The notes under the pieces are model-generated. The model had not been told where the DNA came from, ran no database searches, and was given only the letters and a program-made list of their open reading frames with translations. Below are positions 1 through 12,900 of a DNA stretch of 64,000 nt, piece after piece. Both the position numbers and the translations under genes were made by a program. The stretch is from Micromussa lordhowensis (taxonomy: Eukaryota > Cnidaria > Anthozoa > Scleractinia > Lobophylliidae). The stretch covers positions 29,458,742-29,522,741 of the forward strand of contig OZ026603.1 in NCBI GenBank assembly GCA_964020085.1, in the 5' to 3' direction. The first letter of the stretch is position 1. Every line of letters starts with the position of its first letter.

Positions 1-134
1 CAAGGTTCCTGTAATGCTACGAGATCAGTTTTTTAATTTGTTACTTAAAAAATCTCTAGGCCGGAGAAAGAGCTGACAGTTTTCTTTTTATAAGCGCCTA
101 TCATTTAACTGGTATTCAGATCTTAGATTAGAGG

Positions 135-400
135 CAGCGCGGCCGCCGGAGTGGCTAGGGCGCCGGACTTGAAATCTGGGGGTCGCGGGTTCAAGACCCG
201 CTCTGACCACTAAGCTGGAGTTGTTTCTCGGTAGGCCCTAGTTCAACTCCTCAGTCATACTTGTTAATACCCAGCTGGTTTGCTTCCCGTCAGTTGGGAT
301 TTTGAAGCCTATTATGTTTATTTGAAATATTTCCTTCTTTCAGTTTAAGTGGCATGCCCGTGAACCAGCTATAAACATTCAACATTTAACATTTTACAAG
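135..400 (+). repeat. tRNA-Ser-derived SINE
   Basis: The head looks like a tRNA-Ser(UGA): an A-box-like stretch at about 151-165, an anticodon loop reading CTTGAAA at about 168-174, and a good T arm (GCGGG-TTCAAGA-CCCGC) at 184-200. The 5' acceptor strand does not pair with TCTGACCA after the T arm and a non-tRNA body follows, so this is a SINE rather than a working tRNA gene. The right end is approximate. Confidence 0.65.
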
Positions 401-686
401 TATTTTTTGTAATTATCCAACTGCACTCAGGAGAGTGCAAATTAATAACGCGAGAAACAAGTATAAATACCCTATGGTATATACACTCCACCAAACCGTT
501 TAACAGTTAAAATGCTGGTTATTGGGAAGGAAAGACGTGGAATAATAAAAAAAACTCTTATCAGGCATTTTAGTGTGTAATGTCGCTGCACAGTTTTACA
601 CGGCAGTCGTAGTTTTGCCGCTCACTAAAATAATACAAGACTCGTAAAATAAGACAGCAATAACAACACCAAAAGTGTAACAATAC

Positions 687-3600
687 CATTTTCTCCATTC
701 ATTTCTGCTAAGCCAGCATTGCTTTCGTCAAAATCCCGTTTGAAAATCGTCAGTAGACTGGAAATGCGATAGTCAAGTCGAACGTTCATAATAAATTCCA
801 GGATTTCAATTATCTTTGCCTTGGTCTCCATGACAACGTGGTCGATTTCGCTTTCTTGTTGGGGACCCCCCTCGGGTTGCTGCGTGAGCCCCCACGGGTC
901 CTGGTTGCCTCCTAATGCCATACGCGTCATAATGGCGCCAAGACTGTGAATGCTTCGCATAACATTTATCTTTTCTCCGCTTGCCGCTGAAAGAGAAAAG
1001 TACCCAATTTCATCTTAATAAATATTTAAGAACAAACAGTACCACATGGAAGCACTGCCAAATAGCTTTCATTTGAATAGTTACACACGAGATTTTCATC
1101 CACAGACTCAATCGTTAGAACAACCTTGTACAGCATAATAAAAAGTACCACGTGAAAAGTACTGCTCAGTAGCTTTCATTTGAATGGTCACACACTAGGA
1201 TTTCGTCAACAGACTTAAAATTAAAAGTAAGTGCCACTTTGTATTGCATAATAAACAGTGGTTTCCACGTGAAAGTACTGCTCAGTAGCTTTCATTTGAA
1301 TGGCCACACGCTAGGGTTCCATCCTCAGAATCGAATTGTTGATCTTACTTATTGACTTTGGGACTCCCTCTACACTACGTCAGAGGAATTTCAAAACACA
1401 GCTTTATTTCTACGATTAATCCACACTAGTCCACACTAATTCGTCACGAAAATGGAGCTTTACGAAAACGCTCTTCAAACCGGAGGAATTTGAAAATCCC
1501 AATTCGAAAACATGCGTTTTTGGAGTGAAGCCTCCGTCTGTACAGGGAGCACCGAGCCAAAAAAACATGCGATCCTTACAAGCACTTATCGCTCACCTGC
1601 TGACTTTCCAGAGGATCTTACTCCGCCGTGAGCGCGCTGCTCGCAGTCCACTATTGACAACACGGTTTGCGTCAGACGCAATAACTCACTGAAGCCATAA
1701 AATCCAAAGTAGATCAAATTTCTTGCAATCTGTACAACCTGTAAACAAAAACAACAACAACATGTAATGTAAACTAAAAGCAATGCATCCATGTACAAAC
1801 CAACAAAAGAGAACTACATGTCTATCAAAGGATCTACGACGTCATCTTGAAAGGTTAAGCCGAAATTTTCGAGTTCGTCGTTTGTAATCCGTGTTAATTT
1901 TTTTCATCCTTAACCATCCTTGTTTCTTTATGGCTGATTATTATCTCTTTGGTGTTTTTCTATCTTAGTAAACTACCTTTTTCTGAGTTTCTTCAATTTA
2001 AGGTAATTTTGTACGAGACCAAAATAACTCAAAATAACGTGACTGAGCTGCTTTTAGCATGGCTTACTGACATAAAACAGAGTGTTTGCAAAACATTAAT
2101 AAATACCTACTGCGCTGTCCCCGTTTTACAAATCACATATCCCGTAATCTCTGAGCAGAAGGTCAACAACATATCGTATTAACCCAAATATCAGGCCTAG
2201 CCTGCGTCAAGGGTCACAAAAAGATTTAGATTTCACACATAACATCCTTCGTTTTGCCTTGGAATGGATGAAGATTCCAGAAACAACCAAAAGTGCATTT
2301 TGATATTGCAATAGTTGCTTCTTATATCACTGGGTTCAACAATCTGAATAGGCGCCTTCTCAGGGCGAAGAAATGGTTTCTCAAACGCCGAACGAGAGAG
2401 AAACTCTCTCGTTTGGCGTAGTAGAAACCAGCTGCTCGTAAGGTATCAGAGCTACTGTTTTAGGTTTCCAAATAAAACGTGTCCTAACATTAAACGTGTC
2501 CATCACATACCTCAAACGTGAGTTTATTCTGTTCTTTGTCGCTAAAAGACCAAATGTTACTGCTGATATTTTGCAGGTAATTCTCCACAAATGTGATGAC
2601 TCCTGAAAACCTCAATCGATTTTCTTCTCTCTCTTCTCCTACCGCTAGATGCTGATCATACCTGAAAGAAAAATACTAGCTTTAACCTATTCATGTCTAA
2701 ATCTCAAGATCAGTGGACAGACCAAACCCATCGTGTTTAGAAACGTTCAATCACAGCATTGATTGGACAGCAGGGATGGCGCAATGGTGAGAGCGCTCGC
2801 CTCCTACAAATGTGGCCCGGGTTCGATTCCAGTCCGGTCCCATATGCGAGTTGAGTTTGTTGCTGGTTCTCGCCTTACTCCGAGGGTTTTTCTCCGGGTT
2901 CTCCGGTTTTCATCCCTCCACAAAAACCAGCAAAGGCTGGTGTGGTTTCTTCTCTAAATATTGTAATGTTTCTTCTTACAACATAAGTTATGCAGTACTT
3001 GAAAGCCGAGTCATGGTTACTGGATTCAGTGTTTCCCTTTAACAAAACTGAAATTGCAAAACCTACTGTAACGCGTTCGAGAGTTCTGACCAAACATCGA
3101 GTGTTCGAGAAACCATCGACTACGTAAAAACCTTTTACTGGACTCTGACAAAGACACCCGTTCAACAGCATTTCTTTGCAGAAATACCATCACTTAGAAG
3201 ATCACACTTGACGTAAGATTTTCAAGTGAATAACACAGCACCACTCTTGAAAACCTGGCTCATGTTCTATTCTTTCACTTTTGATTTCTTTACTTCACGT
3301 TACAAACAGCAACAGATGATTTTGGCCACGTTCAGTCATACACTTCGACAGCGTTACACAAATTGATAATACTAACTCAAGTTATGTATTACTGGCTATA
3401 AAAGTGTAACAATGGGAATCTATAAAATGTCTGTAAAGGCAGACACACAAAATAACTATTCCATACCGACAACAAACCAAGTATAGCAAATGTCTGCAAA
3501 AGACTGAGCCAAGTGGCCCATAAGGCCGGCGCTTATCTTAGGTTTCTGTAGTATGAAGCGACTAGGAAAATTTCTACTCCCCCTGGATGGGATGCTAGTC

Positions 3601-3964
3601 CAACGCAGGGCTATCCCCAGCATGAAATTCGCCGATACGCATTTATATACCTGGGTGGAGAGAGGCACTGTGAGAGTACAGTGTCTTCAGTGTCCCAGAA
3701 CACAATGCAATGTCCCCGGCCAGGGCTCGACCCGGACTGCACGATCCGGAGACAAGCGCACTAACCATGAGGCCACCGCGCCTCCAAACCCAGTTGTGTT
3801 TTACTTACATTTCAATACTCATCTCTGTTGGGATCTCGGACCACAGTCTGGCGTACTTAACCGGTGTTACCGGTTCTTGCGGATCTCTGTCTATGTGCAT
3901 ATGAAGCATTAAACGGCAGAATGCAGCTCGCAGGTCACATGACAGCTCCTTGTCAGCCATACAT
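687..3964 (-). CDS. ITPR: ITPR exons 20-23: start of modulatory region
   Basis: Exon 20 (3809-3964) encodes [20 protein letters not shown] and [10 protein letters not shown]. Exon 21 (2511-2661) encodes FVENYLQN and [11 protein letters not shown]. Exon 22 (1597-1738) encodes [19 protein letters not shown]. Exon 23 (687-986) encodes [15 protein letters not shown] and [20 protein letters not shown]. All align readily with vertebrate IP3 receptors. Exon 23 ends in phase 1 at an AATG|GTATTG donor, so the next exon is left of base 687; I found no further coding match in 1-686. Confidence 0.95.
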
Positions 3965-6900
3965 CTAAGGGTATCACAAAAAAAACTGTTGCCGAAACTG
4001 TCAAACAATAATTTCTTAATAGCAGTTAAGTGAATCAAACGAAAGTAGCTATCAAATAGAGTAGTTTTCACTCGAATGTATAAGTAAGCGACTGGCATAA
4101 AAATCTCGCGCCACTTCTCAACCAATTAGAAGTAAAACCAAAACCATAACTCGTGCACACACACACACGTTTTCCCGCGCTTTTCGCCGGCTGCACGTAT
4201 TTGCTTCAAGTTTTGATTGGTTTACTGGACTGTCTGTGTCGTTTGCGATTGGCCAAAGTGATTACTTTGGCTTTAGTTTAACGACACGCAACACTCAATT
4301 GAAAACGGCTCTAACAAGGCCAACGACATGATACAGACCTGAGTATGAGATCCACATCTAGCTGTTTGCTGATGCTGTTAATAGCAAGATACTGTCTATC
4401 CAGACACATCCGTGAAAACAGGTTTAGCTGGTATCTTCATAAAGAAAAGCAAAATGCGCGGAAAGCGTTAATATAACTTGACCGCACGTATCTTACTTTA
4501 AGTACAGTGATCTCATTGAATCTGAAGCTGTTCAAATTTTCAAGATTAGGTAACCACTTATAACTTTTTCATGGATGCCACTAATCATTAGTAATACAAG
4601 ATTAATAAAAGCACTAAAGAAGTAGAACCTGTAATAGTCCAAGATTCTGATGTCATCCTTGATTCCCAGCTTGGCACCCTTTGCCAGGTCTTTCTGTGAT
4701 TTTACTTTGTCACCGCCATCCCACACAAGAAACACCTCTCCTTCAATTAACCTGGAAACAAAAACAGTGGATGGTGGTATTTTACCGAATGTTATTAAGT
4801 GATGAAACATTTCGCAGCGTAGACAATCTTTCTTCTAGTTTCCTGTTTCAGTCTATTTAGCAATTAGATTATGAGCTCGAAGATTTCTATCGCGTAAGGA
4901 AATCAAGAGCAAATAATCTAATGTTTCAGTATAAATATTTTCTTGTTTACGATGTCATTTAAATCCTCTCCACGGACACTTCTAAAACGAAACGAAGCGG
5001 CCGCCATTTGTTAACAAGCGCAGATTCCTAGGCTACTCACTATCTACAACAAAATAGTCTGTGAGAACGGCATTCGTAACTGAACGCTAGGAGATTTATA
5101 GCAATATGATTGTGCGCTGTCATAGGCATGTATCAATGAAAGTAATGTGATTCAGTAACAGTGCACTGCAAGCATAAACATTAATACAATCCAAGATGGT
5201 CTGTAATAATTGCAACAATTATGCGGCTTTGTGCAATAGCAATTGTCAACCATTGTCGACATCTAAAATGATCACAGCAAAATGATGGGGGTTACACAAT
5301 AAAAGCAATCAGACGTAGTTATTGCAATTGACCTGGTTTCTATGAGCAAGTCTGAATTGCTCGAGTACAACACCGTCTTGCATATCAGTTCTTGTGTCGC
5401 TGGAATTGCTGTGTTGTTAGAGACACACAAGTCTGACAGGTAATCAAGGAACCTAGAAGTGATAATGACAAAGAGTTCACTTCAGTTACGTTACACGATT
5501 ACCATTATATTCTCAGACTCATTAATAACTCATCAATAACTCAGTTTAACTCAGTTTAAACAAAGTAAATCATAACCGTGACGTTGTTTCGATATCTGAT
5601 CTTAATTAGCATAGATTTTTACGATTTTAATTCTCCGTTTTCTCCTTAGTTTTAGCTTCGATTGAGAAGATATATCAAACACTCACGACAGCGTTTGACC
5701 ACATTTCTAAACACCTTGAAGTTCGTCAAAAATACTCCGCTACGCGACGTATTCTCAACTCTCTTCTCAGTGTTTGGAAATGTGGTAGAACACGGTCTTT
5801 CTTGTTTGATATATTACTTATGCCAGTGTATGGGGATCCTTTTTAAATGAAAAGCATGCCAAAGATGATTTGCATCTAACCAAATCCTGGCTAAAACTTT
5901 GACGTAATATATCAAACACGAGCGACAGTGTTTCATCGGGATATCCAAACACCGAAAAGAGAGTTGAAAATACGACGCGCAGCGGAGTATTTTTGACGAA
6001 ATTCGAGGTGTTTGGATAGCCGATGAAACACTGACTCGAGTGTTTGATATATCTTCTCAATCGAAGCAAAACTAAGGAGAAAATCGAGAGTAAAATCGTC
6101 AAAATCTATGCTTATTAAAAACCGGGTATCAAAACCTCCTTCACGGTTGTGATTTTCTTTGTTTTAGCTTGATGAATTATTAACGAGTTTGAGAAAAAGA
6201 TATACACGAGTCCATACATCGTCACTAGTAGCCTCCAAAACAAAGGAAATCGCGGACATGATGCTAGTTTCACTGGCAAATATTTTTACGATTTATTTCT
6301 CCGTGTTCTCCTTCTTTTAAATTTGCGATTGAGAAGATATACCCCAAAATCGAGTGTTTCGCCACATTTGCGAAAACCAAATTTCGTCAAAAACTCTTTG
6401 GTGCGAGTCATGTTTTCAACTCTCTCCAGTGGTAAAACACAGTCCCTCGTGATTGATATATGACTTGACACGCACCACTGTGATTGACTAGAATTTCCCA
6501 CTTGCCTGCATTCTTTCTTTTTTCGAACTAGATTGACAAATGTCTCAATCTCTGTGCGAGTGATGTGTTTCTCCAAAAGTTTTCTGTTATTGTGAACAAG
6601 ATCAGTAATGGTGTCCTCAGCCAGTATATCGTATCCGATCTGTGCCTGCATGAAGCCGAACTGTTTGGCAATGTACTCCTGCAACAAATGCGCAAATTCT
6701 TAATTTCCTATACAGTTACACATAAAAGATGTGTTAGCCAAATGGTCATATATAGTGTGTTGGACTCTAGATTGAGCTGTCCAGGACAAAGCACAAGAGT
6801 AGTCCGCATAGCCGGCGAGATTTCGTGCAAAGAGTGCTTTGTTTTAGTAGAGGAACCTCTGAAAAGGTGACAAAGCCGAGGGGTGAATATTCCCTCGTTG

Positions 6901-9900
6901 CCAAGTCCCTAGTGTCCACTGCTCTGCCGCCGAAACAAAGCACTCTTGTACAAACTCCTGCCAGCTGCAACTTTGAACTGAGTCAATCACCACGCTTATC
7001 ATAAACGACTTAGCCCTGGGTACAAGATACAACCAAGATATTTAGTTAATTAAAAGAGTATAATTTTTAATTGACACTTACAGTTAACCCACGCTACATG
7101 TAGAACGGATAATATGAGAATTATCTTCCACTAACAAGTTACAAGACTCTGGTAAAACCTTCATTCAAACAGCAGTTGATTAAAACGGTTAATTTTGGTA
7201 CAAATCTTTAGAAAAAAGAAAATACGCGCGCTGATTGCTTTAAAATTGTGTTTCTATTTAACAATATTAATTATGAAATCGAGAGCAAATAATCTCATTG
7301 TTTTAGTATTAATCTACTAGTCGTTCAAAAATGCATCTAAATCCTCTTCACAGACACTGAAAACACAAAGAAGCGGCTGCCAGTTTGTTAACAATTGCAC
7401 AATGCTACGCTACTCACACAGAATAGATAAGCAAGTAGCGTAGCCAATCACAGAACAGCATGCGTGATAAGACACAAGTAAATTTATACTAAAACTCTAT
7501 AGAAACACGGAACATGCATGTTTTTCATTCCTTTGATAAAGTAACTAAACTCTTGAAGTTATATCACACTACCTGATTTTTTCGATAGTCTTGCTGTGAG
7601 TGCCTTAGCACCCTGTAACACAGTCTGAAGATGTGCCTCAGGGGAGCATGTCTGGCATCAGAGAGTTCCTCTATCTTCATAATAGGACCAGAACCTTTGT
7701 CAGTGAAAGGAGCCTTCAAAAGATGAAACACCTAGAAACAGGAAGAATAAAGCCGATTAGCTACTGCTAGACATGTAACTCGTAAACGGTTAAAGGAGTT
7801 ATGTCAAGGTTGTGTATCTTGAAAAATTTAGCCTGAATTTTTCAAGTTCTTCGCCGGATTGTAATCTGTGTTAATCTTCTCCATCCTTGTTTCTTTATGG
7901 TTTATTATCATATCTTTGGTGTTTCTTATCTTAGTAAATTACTATTTTTAGGTTTCCTTCAATTTAAAGTTAATTTTGTAGCCAAAATAACTAAAAATCC
8001 TGTGACTGAGTTCCTTTAAAGTCCGCTTGTCTTTTTTTTTCAAAACCAGGGTGCAAAGCCCTTCAAGAAAGCTGAAACTATGATGTATAAGAAGCCTAAA
8101 AGTCACACTAACCAGCCCCAAACATCTTTCTTACTAACTAGCTTAATTAATTAATTTAAACTGAAACTAGCACGATAATTTCATATCAGGGGTATCGAAT
8201 GGTCTTTGCGAGAATTTGCGAGCAGTGCATTTATTATTGTGAGAACGAACAGTGATCAAATTTGTGTGCAGTTCGTAAATTTTCCGCTAGCCGGAATCTC
8301 TCTCTGACTGACGAAACGTTGTTTTGCGCCAAGTTATCTGGCTTACACTTCGAAAACAGGACAATGGGCGCAATCACTGTTCAACCAATCCCAGCAGCTT
8401 ACAGCCGACAATGCCTTGTTTGATGCCAAACTACGTCACAAAGCTTCACGTGAGCTTCAGTGGGTACACTAGGTGGACGCTCAAGGAGATCTAAAGCTTT
8501 CTAACCCGACGTTGTGAACACACCACGAGAAGAAGCTAAAAGCTACCAGACCTTGAAGTGTTGTGACAGGGAAGAGATTTTTGGTTATATAATTCTTAGG
8601 AAATGTGAACAACGTGGCATGTCAAACAACCAATTCGAATTTCGGTTTCGGTGATTTGCAAACTGGTTTCCCGCTGATTGAATAAAAAGGTTTCAACACA
8701 ATGAATCTTCATTTGGAGGCTTTTAGGAGCCATACAGATCTGACAAGCTCTGAAGGTCGAATATGTCTTCATGTCCCTAGATTACCTATGCGAGTGTCTT
8801 TCGCGAAGAATTCTTACGCGCGCCAGTTTCAATGACACGTCAGCAAAACGAGGAAGCATGTTTCCAGAAACATTCATAGCGCGTGCATGTTTCCCAGTTT
8901 TTACCATACGGGAATCGCGCACAGTTTAACGAAAATCCGAGCATGGGAGCTGGCCAAAAATCTTGCGAGCACGAGCAAGTGAGCACTCGTCTAATTTTTG
9001 CGAGTATTTCGAGTAAAGGGCAAATTTTTCAAGGACTTTAGAAAAAAATTGGGACCATCCGATACCCCTATATCTTAGAATTACAGTATTTCTGTAATCT
9101 GAATTTCCTCAAAATTGCTCATAAAGAAAACTCCACTTGCAAGCCAATTACGGAAGGACTAGAATCCACAAGGCTGACGGCACAATCCCCTAGGCCTTGG
9201 CTCTCAGTATTTCTTTGCAAACTAAACACATCGCTCTTTAAAGACAGCTACAGTGGTCAAACAATTGGTGGATGGTACGCCATTCATCTTCACAAAATCC
9301 TCTTCTGGTCAGAAAATATATTTAAAGTTTTATCAAGCTTAGACTGACTATGTCAGAGATTTGGCAAGTACATTCGTGTCACAGTGGCCAGAGTTCTATT
9401 TTCAGCCAGCAGGCTTGTCTTAATTATAGCTAACCTCTTTCAAAATGTATTGTTCCCTCATCAATTTCTGTCTATCTCTGTTTGGGTTTTGAACAGATAT
9501 ATTTAACACATCTTCCCTTCCAGTGTCGTGTTCCGTCACGAAGTAAACAAGGTCAGACAAGAGCTGTGTAACAAACCTGCGAAATAGTATAAAACAAGGA
9601 GTCTAAACATTTTGACAGTGACTGTGAGAGAAAATTGAATTTGAATTCGTCCATGTTTTAATTAAAACAGACGTTTCAAATCAATTCAAAACGCAAGAAC
9701 ACATGAAGTTTGACATGAACTTGCTCGAGAATGCTTGAGAATTTAATCACCGGGTCACTTGGAGAAATAAATCTAAGTGAGATGTTTCTAATATAATATG
9801 TTTCTATTTTGCACAATTTGTTGCTTGAACTTTGCGCGGAATCCATCCTAAAACTCAATCTACTGTACCGTCTTTCGTGCTGGGTGTAGTTTCCTGTTTC

Positions 9901-12900
9901 CATCTTGTTTGCAAATGAGCCGAGCACTTTACTAGCGTCATTAGCAAAATCCAAATCTCGTACTTCTGCCGGAGGAACAGGGACAATAGCAAAGGCTTCT
10001 TTGTCTTCCTTGATGCTTGCTGTACCAATCTGAATATACACAAGAAAATATTAGGGTCGAGATGTGCTAATGGTGATTAGAAAATAACCCAAAGCAAATG
10101 TGCACGCTGATTGGTTTAAAACTGTGTTTCTATTTAACAATTAGATTATGAGCTCGAGATTTCCATCGCGTGATAGTTGACGAGGGCGCAGCCCGAGTCA
10201 ACTATCGCACGATAGAAATCGAGAGCGAATAATCTAATTGTTTTGGTATAAATCTACTAGTCGTTCAAAACTTAATCTAAATCCTCTTCTCAACACTTCG
10301 AAAACGCCAAGAAACGGCCGTCATTTTGTTAACAAGTGCACACTGTTACGCTACTCACTATCTATCACAGAATAGATAGTGAGTAGCGTAGCCAATCAGA
10401 GGACGTCATTCGTGATAGAACGCTAGTAGATTTATACTAAAACTCGATAGAAACACGGAGAACATGTTTTCTATTTCTGAAATGTGAAAATGTTGGTTGC
10501 ATTTTACCTTCAGCATAACAGGTCGTTCCTCACTCTTGTCAATGGGTATGGAGGTAGAATGCACCCAAGTACTGGTGCAAAGATGTCTGAGACGAACATA
10601 TGATGACCTGCAAAGAAACATGAACTCATTAAGCAGTGCCGTTTAAAAAGGTAAAATTGTTTACCAAGCATAAAGTACCGCAGATCACCTAAAAAGAGAG
10701 AGAAATTTATATATCAATCATTATTGATTTATCAACTTGGAAATTGGTAAATGGTAGATCAACCATCATAAGCAGTAAATTGAGAAAGCGGAATTTTTGG
10801 GCATTAGACAGCACTTTCTGCGAGCAAAATACAGGGCTGTGGCATTTAGGTAGGAGAACTCTGTTGTGCCAATTGGGAACAACAACAAAAATTAAACAAA
10901 TATTGCAAGGAGAGCATTACCGTTAAGAATCCCAACAGACCATTTCCGATATATTAAAATTCCACTGTGGCTCCGAGGCTTGGGGGAATAAAACAAAAGA
11001 AATAAATTCATCCCTCAACCTCGATGTGATTTTTTTTTGTTTTATTCCCCCAAGCCTCAAGTCTCAAGTTAGAGTTTTAATATATCGGAAATGGTCTACT
11101 GGTTGGCTATTTACAAAATGCGGCAGAGGAGCTGAACTCAGGGCTACTAAGGACAAATCCAGAAAGTGGGAAGAAGATAGAAGTGGGATAGAAGGACTAG
11201 CTGAGACAATCTGGAAAAGCAAAGCAATGTAAAATATATCAATAAATAAATGTGAATTTATCAACTGTTTTCACTTCACACTGTACTGATAACGTAACGT
11301 TGACTTATCACCTTGGTACAAGTGAGTCGGCTCTCGTCAGTGTAGTAGGATCCAGTTCAAAGATTGATGCCACATCATTCCCATGTGGGACGGGAACAAG
11401 ATGGCATACGGCGCCATTTCCTTTCAGCTTTTGTCTGGTTGTGTCCTTGGTAGGATCATCGTCAGTCTGTGCAACAGTTGAAAATGACATTTGATTGGCA
11501 ATGGAAACATTAACAAGCAAACACTTGATCTTAATTTGTTCTGTGGTTACAGTGATCAGTGAAATGTCTCTTACTAAAAATAGTGGAAAAACAAATTGTT
11601 GGGGCTAACTCGTCTGAAAAAACTTCTGGGGAGTAATCTACAAAAGGCTAGCATCCTTGTTCCAGATATTTTAAGGGGCTTCATATTTTTATAGAGCGTT
11701 CGGAGGACCTTCACATCATGTGGGTGTGGAAGAATAGAAACAACCACTCAGTGGGTCCTGTCTGAGTACAATCAATAGTTGCCTAATGTCAGTTATCAAT
11801 ATAATAAGAAATAATTTACTTTAATGTGTAAAAGGCTGGTACTAACAACCTCATCTAACCTACTGAATTGGAATAGATAACAATCTTTCCAATTTACATT
11901 TACAAGTAGATAGCACATGGCCTCATGGTTAGTGCACTCGACTCCAGAGCAAGAGGTCTGGGTTTTAGCCCTTGCCGGGGACATTATGTGTTGTTCTTGG
12001 GCAAGAAAGTTTCCTCTCAGTGCCTCCCTCCACACAGGTGTATAAATGGGTATTGGTAAACTTAATGCTGGGGGTAACCCAGCAATGGACTACCATCCCA
12101 TCCAGGGGAGAGTAGAAATACTCCTAGTCACTTCATTTGCTACAGAAACCGGGTTAAGCTATGGCCTGATGAGCCACTTGGCTTGTACGCAGACTTTACC
12201 TTACACTGTACCTACCTACCTACCTAGACAGCACAAAATAAGCAATAGACAGTACAATAACAAGCAAGAATCACCTCCGCTGCCAAGTAATCTCCTGTGG
12301 CAAGATGCTTGAATCTGAACAAGCCATTCCAGTGTCCTGCCCCTCCTCGGCAAGGATCATGTTGAACAACCTGTCAAAGTCAATGTTAAGCATTACTTAT
12401 ATTAATTATTATACATTCAACTCTCTTTAAATCTTTTCTGATTGGCCGAAAGCCTACAGTGAATTTTCGAAATCAGCGCTTATGATATCATAACTGCAGA
12501 TTACACAATTATCATGTCAAGGTCTCGGGTTATCATGACATGTATGACTGCAGTGCATTCGGTTTTTGTGATACCCAGGATAATCAAGGTCTCGGTAAGG
12601 GTTATAACCCTTACCTCAACCTTGATTATTCTGGATATCAAAAAAACCTCATCCAATAATTGTTTATAAATTTAACAAGATTATGGACGGGTTTCATCAA
12701 GGGCCAGGCACAGAGCAAATTGACTGTTTTTGAGAAAGATTTTGCCGCCTGGTTTGACCATCTAGAGGAATGTTTCTCTTATACTGTATTAGAAGTTCAG
12801 CGAGTTCAAAACGTTTTGCCTACCTATATGAAAACAAGTTACCCTCCTACTAAAAATGTTAATGAAAACCCTGGACTATGCTTGAAAATTAAATTAACTA

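Noticed and set aside
135..210. A functional tRNA-Ser(UGA) gene
   Set aside because: Anticodon and T arms look right, but the acceptor strands do not pair and SINE body sequence follows.
3553..3912. 119-codon plus-strand ORF
   Set aside because: It lies almost entirely in a family C SINE, and the opposite strand holds ITPR exon 20.
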